From positions 1 through 18,081 of the forward strand of contig CAYIWJ010000014.1 in NCBI GenBank assembly GCA_964367145.1: a DNA stretch of 18,081 bases, in the 5' to 3' direction. The first letter of the stretch is position 1. Every line of letters begins with the position of its first letter. A model generated the notes under the pieces. That model made no database searches. It was not told the DNA's origin and saw only the letters and a list, made by a program, of their open reading frames with translations. The position numbers and the translations under genes are program-made. The stretch comes from JAHFLD01 sp964367145 (GTDB lineage Bacteria > Patescibacteriota > Minisyncoccia > UBA6257 > 1-14-0-10-40-38). Shown here in pieces: positions 12,677 through 18,081 of this stretch.

Positions 12677-14005
12677 ATGGACTCAATAAATCTAAAAGAC
12701 GATAGAGCCCGCCTAATCGGGCATAATGGAACTACGCGTCACTCCTGGTTTAGGGAGCTCAAAACTTCCTTGCGCGTCGGATTCTTTTTGGCGCTACGCG
12801 ATTTGCGGCGCGCCAATATTTGGACGACGATTTTGATTATTTTCGTGATGTTCATCACTTTTTTGAACTTAGTTGTTATCGGCGGTATTCTGGTCGGTTT
12901 AATAGAAGGTTCGGTGGTGGCAATCAACACGCGTTACAGTGGGGATTTAATCGTCTCGCCTTTGCGCAACAAAACCTATATTGAAAACAGCCAAGACTTG
13001 GTGAAGTTCGCCCGTGGGATGCCGTGGGTTACGGCGCTGACCACGCGTTATATTCAGGGCGCGAAGATTGAAGCTAACTATAAAACTAAACTTCGCGAAA
13101 CTGATATTACCGACAGCGCCGGATCCTTGGTGGCGGGCATTGATCCGATCGCTGAAGATGGGGTAACCGGAATCAGTCATAAGCTTATTGAGGGAGAGTA
13201 CTTAAACGCCGACGATTTTGATAAAATTTTAATTGGAGCGGATTTACTTTTTAAATATACGCCGATTGATACGCCAAGTTTTCGGACACTGGAACACGTT
13301 GGCGCCGGAACTAAGGTGCGCTTAATCGTGAACGGCACTACGCGCGAGGTGACGATTAAAGGAGTTCTAAAAAGCAAGGTTGGCGAGGTGGATCAGCGGA
13401 TTTTTATGATTGACACGCAACTGCGCCAACTTATTGGACGCAGTGATTACAATGTGGACGAAATTGCAATGCGACTTAAAGCTGGCACTGATCCGATCTT
13501 GGTTAAAAGAATACTGACCGAAGCCGGTTTTGCCAGAGTGGCCAAGCTGCAGACTTCCGAAGAAGCTCAGCCAAAATTTTTGAATGACATTAAGCTGACT
13601 TTCGAGCTTTTGGGAAATGTTATCGGAACCATCGGACTGGCGGTCGCTTCGATTACGATTTTTATCGTTATCTTTGTGAACGCGATTACCCGCCGGAAGT
13701 TTATCGGCATTATGAAGGGAATTGGCATCACCGCCACCGCGATTCAATTTTCTTATATTTTGCAGGCGATGTTTTACGGAATACTTGGTATCGGACTTGG
13801 GTCGGCGTTTGTTTTTGGTTTTCTGCAACCGTTTATAGCCGCTCATCCGATTAATTTTCCTTTCAGCGACGGGATTTTGGTCGCGACACTCGGCGGTACC
13901 TTGTGGCGGGTTGGATTATTGCTGGGCGCGACCATTATTGCCGGTTATATTCCGGCGCGAATCGTAGTTCGACAGAATACGTTAGATGCGATCTTGGGAC
14001 GATAA
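12677..14005 (+). CDS. FtsX/MacB-like ABC transporter permease
   Basis: The 442-residue permease has four membrane segments in MacB order: TM1 about 48-76, then a large external domain of about 230 residues, then TM2-TM4 at about 312-336, 357-385 and 405-427. The cytoplasmic coupling stretch TRRKFIGIMKGIGIT (338-352) and the ending PARIVVRQNTLDAILGR are hallmarks of the FtsX superfamily. The external domain (about 80-310) matches the place of the MacB periplasmic core domain. Such permeases couple ATP hydrolysis to mechanical work at the outer face of the membrane and not to classic transport across it. ATG 12677 is chosen because the promoter -10 covers upstream TTG 12650 and a GAGGG lies about 8 nt before 12677; ATG 12662 is the alternative. 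The ATPase partner follows after 7 nt. Confidence 0.88.
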   Translation: MDSINLKDDRARLIGHNGTTRHSWFRELKTSLRVGFFLALRDLRRANIWTTILIIFVMFITFLNLVVIGGILVGLIEGSVVAINTRYSGDLIVSPLRNKTYIENSQDLVKFARGMPWVTALTTRYIQGAKIEANYKTKLRETDITDSAGSLVAGIDPIAEDGVTGISHKLIEGEYLNADDFDKILIGADLLFKYTPIDTPSFRTLEHVGAGTKVRLIVNGTTREVTIKGVLKSKVGEVDQRIFMIDTQLRQLIGRSDYNVDEIAMRLKAGTDPILVKRILTEAGFARVAKLQTSEEAQPKFLNDIKLTFELLGNVIGTIGLAVASITIFIVIFVNAITRRKFIGIMKGIGITATAIQFSYILQAMFYGILGIGLGSAFVFGFLQPFIAAHPINFPFSDGILVATLGGTLWRVGLLLGATIIAGYIPARIVVRQNTLDAILGR

Positions 14006-14012
14006 TAAAAAC

Positions 14013-14699
14013 ATGATTAAGGTTCATAATTTGATTAAATCATACCAAAGCGGGGCCGGTGAACTCGTCGTGTTGAAGAATATCGGTTTTAGCGTTCGGC
14101 GCGGCGAATTTTTGGCGATTACCGGACGCTCGGGCTCGGGCAAGAGCACTTTGCTTTACCAGTTGGGACTTTTGGATTTTCCCAACTCCGGAAAGATATT
14201 TATTGACGGGCTGGAGACCAGCACTCTTAGCGGACAGGAACGAACGGCAATGCGATTGCTGGAACTGGGTTATATTTTTCAGGACTACGCGCTCTTACCT
14301 TCTCTTTCGGCTTTGGAAAACGTGATGATTCCGCTACTGATGCAGGGAATGAGTCCCAAGGATGCCAAGATTAAGGCGATGCGAGCTTTGGATCGAGTCG
14401 GACTGGGAGATAAATTGGTTAATTTGCCGAGCCAACTTTCGGGTGGACAGCAACAGCGGGTTTCTATCGCGCGCGCCATCGGGCATGATCCAAAAATTAT
14501 TTTTGCCGATGAACCGACGGCGAACTTGGACAGCGAAACGTCTAAAGTCGTTTTGGACGCTTTTTTGGACTTACACCGACAGGGACAAACAATTGTTATG
14601 GTGACCCACGAGCCTGAATACGCCGCGGTTGCCGATCGAGTAATTACGCTTTCGGACGGCGTTATTCATACCGTAGAGGAGAGGAGGGCAGGTTTATAG
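14013..14699 (+). CDS. LolD/MacB-type ABC transporter ATP-binding protein
   Basis: This 228-residue ATPase has all the needed motifs (numbered from ATG 14013): Walker A GRSGSGKST (38-46), Q-loop Gln 90 in IFQDYALLP, signature LSGGQQQR (142-149), Walker B IIFADEPT (162-169) with catalytic Glu, D-loop NLDSE, and H-loop His199 in VTHE. It belongs to the group that includes LolD, FtsE and MacB and pairs with the permease encoded just upstream. A frame extends upstream to 13986 and would overlap the permease gene, but the conserved part starts at MIKVHNLIKSY, so 14013 is preferred. The next gene begins directly after its stop codon. Confidence 0.92.
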   Translation: MIKVHNLIKSYQSGAGELVVLKNIGFSVRRGEFLAITGRSGSGKSTLLYQLGLLDFPNSGKIFIDGLETSTLSGQERTAMRLLELGYIFQDYALLPSLSALENVMIPLLMQGMSPKDAKIKAMRALDRVGLGDKLVNLPSQLSGGQQQRVSIARAIGHDPKIIFADEPTANLDSETSKVVLDAFLDLHRQGQTIVMVTHEPEYAAVADRVITLSDGVIHTVEERRAGL

Positions 14700-15767
14700 G
14701 TGACGGGATGGCGGGGTAATCGCCGGACTTGCTTAAAATATCAGGCCATTGCTAAACTTAACGGAATGAGATTTCAGCGTTGGCGAATGGTTTTCTCTCG
14801 CCGAATGATGGGATATTTTGCAGTAGCTGTTTTGACCGGAGCTTTGGGTTTTGTTTGGGGCAAAATGGAACAGGCTCCACTTGGCATTGTGAGTCCACTT
14901 TGCGCGGAGCGTTATGAATTGTTGAACCCAAGAGTTATTTGCAGTTTGACCGATGAGGGCATTGACCGAGTTCATGACGCCGAAGATGAAACAAGGCGAC
15001 TGATTCAAAAATCAATCGCAAGCGGACAGATAAGCAAGGGATCGGTTTTTTATCGTAATTTGGAGACTAAATCATGGTTTGCCATTAAGGATGCCGAAAA
15101 CTTCTGGCCGGGAAGCCTGCTTAAAATTCCACTGGCGGTGGCTTATTTTAAACTTTCAGAGGTGGATCCAAGCGTCTTTACGCAGACTTTTGAATATAAG
15201 GACGGTCTAGCGGCAAACAGCCGAGAGTATTATCAGCCGCAAGAATCCATCAAGGCGGGAGAACGATATTCCATTGAAGAATTAATTTCGCGAATGGTAA
15301 TTGATTCGGATAACGAAGCGGCAAACTTTTTGGCTAAATTTATCAACAAGGATTTTTTGGATAAAGTTTTTTTGGATTTAGGAATATATTTTCCGACCTC
15401 AGAAAGAATTGAAGAGAAATTTGTTTCGGTGCGGAACTATTCCAATATATTGCGAACAATTTTCAACGCTTCATATCTTAACGCCGACAATTCGGAGAAG
15501 CTTTTGAACATTATGGCGAGGTCAAACTTTGCCGATGGCTTGCGCGCCGGGACTCCCAGCGAAATCAAGGTGGCGCATAAGTTCGGCGAGCGGACGATTG
15601 CCAAGGATCCGAATGCAATCATCGGGCGGGGCTTGAATGATTGTGGGATTGTTTATAAAAAAGACGGAGCGTATAGCCTGTGTGTAATGGTGGAGGGGGA
15701 GGATTTTGAGAAACTCGCTGGCGTTATTAAAGACATCTCCCGTTTGGTTTACGAGGTTAGTTCTTGA
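14700..15767 (+). CDS. Membrane-anchored serine hydrolase of the beta-lactamase/penicillin-binding fold
   Basis: The 355-residue protein has an N-terminal membrane segment (about 37-53) and an external domain with the three class A-type motifs: S139-L-L-K142, S203-D204-N205 and K294-F295-G296. SxxK supplies the acylated serine and general base. A Glu in the usual ExxLN omega-loop context of class A beta-lactamases is not apparent between SDN and KFG, so a cell-wall peptidase or esterase-like role fits better than antibiotic breakdown. A Cys-containing insert (C68, C81) precedes the catalytic domain. The GTG start follows the ATPase stop codon directly, with AGGAGG 12 nt upstream; ATG 14766 is an alternative. 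Its place in the ABC operon suggests the transporter controls or serves this hydrolase, in the manner of FtsEX with its hydrolases, but this is inference. Confidence 0.82.
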   Translation: MTGWRGNRRTCLKYQAIAKLNGMRFQRWRMVFSRRMMGYFAVAVLTGALGFVWGKMEQAPLGIVSPLCAERYELLNPRVICSLTDEGIDRVHDAEDETRRLIQKSIASGQISKGSVFYRNLETKSWFAIKDAENFWPGSLLKIPLAVAYFKLSEVDPSVFTQTFEYKDGLAANSREYYQPQESIKAGERYSIEELISRMVIDSDNEAANFLAKFINKDFLDKVFLDLGIYFPTSERIEEKFVSVRNYSNILRTIFNASYLNADNSEKLLNIMARSNFADGLRAGTPSEIKVAHKFGERTIAKDPNAIIGRGLNDCGIVYKKDGAYSLCVMVEGEDFEKLAGVIKDISRLVYEVSS

Positions 15768-15833
15768 GGAATTTAGAATTTGTTAGCTTGTTTTTGACTT
15801 GGAGAGATTTTTTGTTTTTGGTGACAGTTGGTA

Positions 15834-15862
15834 TTGACAATAACTAATCAGTAAGATAAGAT
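15834..15862 (+). promoter_or_regulatory. Promoter of the four-cysteine protein gene
   Basis: TTGACA (15834-15839), a 17-nt spacer, then TAAGAT (15857-15862). The leader would be about 60 nt long. Confidence 0.65.
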
Positions 15863-15902
15863 ACTTTATATGTCGAGGTTTGAAGCCTTGACTGGCCGAG
15901 TG

Positions 15903-15913
15903 GTTCTTTGAAA
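15903..15913 (+). promoter_or_regulatory. boxA-like leader motif, copy 2
   Basis: GTTCTTTGAAA continues into AACCAAGGAG, which includes the Shine-Dalgarno AAGGAG (15917-15922), 8 nt before ATG 15931. The same 11-mer stands in the leader of the orphan gene at 11334. Confidence 0.35.
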
Positions 15914-15930
15914 ACCAAGGAGATGCAATA

Positions 15931-16206
15931 ATGTCCTTTTTGGTGGATGAGGAAGAGGTGGATACATATGTGTCTTATGGAAAATGTATTTCACCTGATT
16001 GCAGTCACACCACAATTGCGCGTGGACTGTGCATGCAATGCTACGATGTTTCTCGCCGGCTAATTGCCAATGGCCAGACGACTTGGGACGAACTTGAGGA
16101 GTCGGGTTTTGCCAGAGCGCCTAGATACCCCAGGAAGACGAAATCTGATCCCAGTCCAAAAAATGGAAACTTGAAGCGCCAGATACAGGGCGCAATACCA
16201 CCTTAG
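15931..16206 (+). CDS. Small four-cysteine, probably zinc-binding protein of unknown function
   Basis: The 91-residue protein carries C19-x4-C24-x9-C34-x2-C37 (CISPDC, then ARGLCMQCY), a plausible zinc site. The 'ARGLC..CY' phrase is typical of small zinc modules seen in phage and HNH-linked proteins. The C-terminal third is basic and proline-rich (about 62-85), which would allow nucleic acid contact. The N-terminus is acidic (DEEEVD). It has a consensus promoter, a strong Shine-Dalgarno (AAGGAG, 8 nt spacing) and its own terminator. No family or function can be assigned. A DNA- or RNA-binding role is a guess from the zinc site and basic tail. Confidence 0.72.
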   Translation: MSFLVDEEEVDTYVSYGKCISPDCSHTTIARGLCMQCYDVSRRLIANGQTTWDELEESGFARAPRYPRKTKSDPSPKNGNLKRQIQGAIPP

Positions 16207-16214
16207 ATTCGCGC

Positions 16215-16251
16215 AAAAACCGCAAAGTCTTAACCGACTTAGCGGTTTTTT
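16215..16251. terminator. Bidirectional terminator between convergent genes
   Basis: AAAAACCGC (16215-16223) and AAGTC (16225-16229) pair with GACTT (16236-16240) and GCGGTTTTT (16242-16250), with one A-A mismatch. T-runs lie on both strands. The helicase stop codon (16250-16252) overlaps its edge. Confidence 0.85.
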
Positions 16252-17506
16252 ATTGGCTATAACTTCGGCGGCGATGGCGCGGAGCGGCGTGAGTACTCGG
16301 ACCACGATGGCTGCCGCGAGAAAAACGCGGCCGTTGTTCCGGTTGAACAATGTGGTGCGCCGCGCGGGCCGGTGGCAATTCGGGAAGCGGTGAGATCGGC
16401 AGGGTTTTTTTAACCAGACGCTCGATGTCGCGCAAATCTTTTCTTTGATCGGGCATGGCAAAAGAAATAGCGTGACCACCGGCGCCGGCGCGCGCGGTGC
16501 GTCCGATGCGATGAACGTAGTCTTCGGTGTTGGTCGGCAGGTCAAAATTAAGCACCAGTTCAATTCCAGTAACATCAATTCCGCGCGAGGCGATATCGGT
16601 CGCGATCAGCACGCGATACTTGCCGGACTTGAATCCGTCCAAAGCTTCGCGGCGTTGACCAAGCGAACGATTGGAGTGAATTTCCGCGGCGGTGTGTCCC
16701 ATAGACTGAATGGCTTGAGTTAGGCGCTTGGCGCCATGTTTGGTTCGAGTAAATATAAGCGTGGTTCCCGAATATTCCTGCAATAATTTTTCTACTAAAC
16801 GAGCTTTGGCCTCTTTGGGGACGACGAAAATTTCCTGTGTTACTTTTTCGGCGGTCGTTCCCTGTGGCGCGACTTCAATCCGCACTGGAAGTTGCATGTG
16901 ATGAGCCGCCATCTTCATAATTTCCGCGGGCATCGTGGCGGAAAAAAGCATAGTCTGGCGTTCTTTGGGTAATAAGTCGAAGATCCTTTGAATTTGCGGA
17001 GCAAAGCCCATGTCCAACATGCGGTCGGCTTCGTCCAGAACAACGATCTGAACTTTGGCTAGAGAGATATTTCTTTGTTCCAAATGATCATTTAAACGTC
17101 CGGGGGTGGCGATGATGATGTGCGGGTCGCGGGAGAGGGCGATAATTTGAGTGCGCATGGAGGCGCCACCAATCACAACCGCCGTTCTTAGATTGAGTGC
17201 CGCGCCGATTTTGCGCAAAGCTTCTTCTACCTGAAGAGCCAGTTCGCGAGTGGGAAGAACTACCAGACCGCGGCCTTTTAATTCATAGAGGCGTTGAATC
17301 ATGGGAATACCAAAGGCGAGGGTTTTTCCAGTTCCGGTTTGGGCGATACCAACGACATCTTTGCCGGTAATCGCCACTGGAATAGCCTGCGACTGAATCG
17401 GAGTTGGGTTTAGATATTGGTATTTAGCCAAAGTTTCTAAAAGGTGGGGAGCTATGCCCAGGGATGAAAAACCGGAAGCAACTGGGGGTGTAATTGGGTG
17501 GGTCAT
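16250..17506 (-). CDS. DEAD-box RNA helicase, RhlE-like
   Basis: The 418-residue protein has every motif of the DEAD-box family in order: Q motif (F13 and NPTPIQSQ, about 33-40), motif I AQTGTGKT (55-62), Ia PTRELA (85-90), TPGR (134-137), II DEAD (158-161), III SAT (189-191), V ATDIASRGID (302-311) and VI HRIGRTARAG (332-341). A Pro/Arg/His/Ser-rich basic tail follows residue 370, as in RhlE-type enzymes, and probably binds RNA. It would unwind short RNA duplexes in ribosome assembly or mRNA decay; the exact substrate is not shown. A promoter with 17-nt spacing lies upstream and a bidirectional terminator at its end. No Shine-Dalgarno precedes the ATG. Confidence 0.95.
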   Translation of the reverse strand: MTHPITPPVASGFSSLGIAPHLLETLAKYQYLNPTPIQSQAIPVAITGKDVVGIAQTGTGKTLAFGIPMIQRLYELKGRGLVVLPTRELALQVEEALRKIGAALNLRTAVVIGGASMRTQIIALSRDPHIIIATPGRLNDHLEQRNISLAKVQIVVLDEADRMLDMGFAPQIQRIFDLLPKERQTMLFSATMPAEIMKMAAHHMQLPVRIEVAPQGTTAEKVTQEIFVVPKEAKARLVEKLLQEYSGTTLIFTRTKHGAKRLTQAIQSMGHTAAEIHSNRSLGQRREALDGFKSGKYRVLIATDIASRGIDVTGIELVLNFDLPTNTEDYVHRIGRTARAGAGGHAISFAMPDQRKDLRDIERLVKKTLPISPLPELPPARAAHHIVQPEQRPRFSRGSHRGPSTHAAPRHRRRSYSQ

Positions 17507-17527
17507 GAGGAATTATTGATTTATAGA

Positions 17528-17556
17528 ATTGTACATTATTTAACGATTTTTTGCAA
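17528..17556 (-). promoter_or_regulatory. Promoter of the DEAD-box helicase gene
   Basis: On the minus strand TTGCAA (17551-17556), a 17-nt spacer, then TACAAT (17528-17533). The mRNA leader would be about 14-16 nt and holds no Shine-Dalgarno. Confidence 0.55.
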
Positions 17557-17579
17557 GGTTTACACTTTTTATTGAGAGT

Positions 17580-17837
17580 TTAGGCCTTGAATTTAGTTTG
17601 GGAAATTAAGGTTAGTTTTTTGCTTCGGGGCCATCGTTTAATTTCCGATTCTCGTTTACGAGCGGCTTTTAACGTTTGGAAATTTTCGGAATATTTTAAA
17701 ACAACTGGACGCCGGATTTTGGTGTAGTGAGCGCCGGATTTTAATTCGTTGTGCTGTCTAATCCTCTTTTTTAAATCATTAGTTGAGCCCACATAGAGCG
17801 TTCGATCGGCACATTCTAAAACATAGACGAAATACAT
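17580..17837 (-). CDS. Stand-alone GIY-YIG nuclease-domain protein
   Basis: The 85-residue protein is one GIY-YIG domain. It shows YFVYVLE in place of the GIY strand, LYVGST (14-19) for YIG, R25 and R27 in the following helix (DLKKRIRQHN), and the ARKRESEIKRW helix with Glu63 as the likely metal ligand. It belongs to the small UPF0213/YhbQ-like group, whose cellular role is not well defined; DNA or RNA cleavage is possible. The start MYFVYVLE at 17837 is preferred. The frame continues upstream to 17894, but those 19 codons coincide with a degenerate copy of the 55-bp repeat found at the right edge. No Shine-Dalgarno is seen. Confidence 0.85.
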   Translation of the reverse strand: MYFVYVLECADRTLYVGSTNDLKKRIRQHNELKSGAHYTKIRRPVVLKYSENFQTLKAARKRESEIKRWPRSKKLTLISQTKFKA

Positions 17838-17850
17838 TGAAAAGTTGAAT

Positions 17851-17892
17851 TGCTTCGGCTTACAAGATTCGGTGTCTTTATCACCGTAACCC
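17851..17892. repeat. Degenerate copy of the 55-bp repeat next to the GIY-YIG gene
   Basis: From TGCTTCGGCTT (17851-17861) the sequence aligns without gaps to the two downstream copies, with roughly two thirds of 42 positions alike by eye. It ends 14 nt from the GIY-YIG start codon. Confidence 0.5.
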
Positions 17893-17920
17893 AAAAGGTA
17901 TTCCGAGTATTTATTAGGTA

Positions 17921-17945
17921 CGTCGAAAATGTGTTCATTTCGACG
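17921..17945. other. Perfect hairpin between repeat copies
   Basis: CGTCGAAA (17921-17928) and TTTCGACG (17938-17945) form an 8-bp stem with a 9-nt loop. On the plus strand it is followed by CGATTTTTATG, so it could act as a weak terminator in that direction. Confidence 0.45.
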
Positions 17946-17958
17946 CGATTTTTATGCT

Positions 17959-18013
17959 TGTAGTGCTTCGGCTTCCTAGCCTCAGCATCTTCGTCGCCTT
18001 CGCTCCTCGGTTT
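17959..18013. repeat. 55-bp direct repeat, copy 1
   Basis: The unit from TGTAGTGCTTCGGCTTCC to GCTCCTCGGTTT is identical to 18027-18081. Inside is a short palindrome, GGCT-TCCT-AGCC. Confidence 0.9.
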
Positions 18014-18026
18014 TATATTCACTGGG

Positions 18027-18081
18027 TGTAGTGCTTCGGCTTCCTAGCCTCAGCATCTTCGTCGCCTTCGCTCCTCGGTTT
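18027..18081. repeat. 55-bp direct repeat, copy 2 (reaches window edge)
   Basis: It matches copy 1 over all 55 bases, offset by 68 nt. The repeat may continue past the window. Because 68 is not a multiple of three, the copies are not repeats within one reading frame. Confidence 0.9.

Noticed and set aside
13367..13846. 159-codon minus-strand frame
   Set aside because: It lies fully opposite the conserved permease gene and has a low-complexity Asn/Lys/Arg composition.
14700..15767. Antibiotic-resistance class A beta-lactamase
   Set aside because: SxxK, SDN and KxG are present, but the omega-loop Glu with the ExxLN context is not evident, and the operon context points to envelope work.
17816..18022. 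68-codon minus-strand frame across the repeats
   Set aside because: It crosses one full repeat copy, the hairpin and the decayed copy, and overlaps the GIY-YIG start in another frame; repeat spacing is not a multiple of three.
17959..18081. CRISPR array
   Set aside because: Two 55-bp repeats with a 13-nt interval are too long and too closely spaced, and no cas genes are present.
1..18081. Alternative genetic code (TGA as Gly)
   Set aside because: The transposase and serine hydrolase genes end in TGA at the expected family lengths, and no internal TGA is needed in any conserved gene.

Overview
The window reads as bacterial chromosome, most likely from the Candidate Phyla Radiation (Patescibacteria, Parcubacteria-like). 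This is inferred from the gene mix: surface proteins built from FnIII and peptidoglycan-binding modules, a TfoX-like protein, a DsbB plus Trx-like DsbA pair, a stand-alone GIY-YIG protein, a permease/ATPase/penicillin-binding-fold operon, and several starts with a -10 box almost on the start codon. TGA ends real genes here, so the Gly-TGA code of SR1/Gracilibacteria does not apply. There are no rRNA, tRNA or marker genes to fix the lineage.

Layout. Positions 1-5333 (minus) are one enormous open gene that runs off the left edge. Its product has an N-terminal membrane anchor or signal, a large enzyme-like region resembling YetA/exo-rhamnogalacturonan-lyase-like proteins, seven FnIII domains with two polyproline hinges, and a peptidoglycan-binding domain. 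Upstream of it is a DsbB-type thiol oxidoreductase (5399-5953, minus), divergent from a winged-helix/NYN-nuclease gene (6082-7431, plus). An IS200-like element with structured ends (about 7495-8093) sits between that gene and a convergent gene for a CPHC thioredoxin-fold protein, the probable DsbB partner. Then come a small secreted PGB+FnIII protein, a GlsB/YeaQ membrane protein preceded by a possible 41-codon amphipathic peptide gene, and a kinase-less PAS protein, all minus. Divergent from these is an ECF-like sigma factor.

From 11.3 kb the genes run mostly on the plus strand. They are an orphan protein with its own promoter and terminator, a TfoX-domain protein, a tight three-gene operon (FtsX/MacB-like permease, LolD-like ATPase, membrane-anchored serine hydrolase of the beta-lactamase/PBP fold), and a small four-cysteine protein. 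A DEAD-box RNA helicase and a GIY-YIG protein lie on the minus strand. The right edge carries 55-bp direct repeats with a degraded third copy at the GIY-YIG gene.

How it fits together (inference). Much of the window serves the cell envelope: oxidative folding (DsbB and the CPHC protein) could supply disulfides to exported proteins, the giant and small PGB/FnIII proteins sit on the wall, and the ABC operon plus serine hydrolase may handle envelope substrates. The sigma factor, PAS and YeaQ cluster suggests a stress-response patch. The strongest candidates for something undescribed are the giant composite enzyme, the amphipathic peptide next to YeaQ, the PAS/sigma pair without kinase or anti-sigma, and the two orphan genes that share a boxA-like leader motif.
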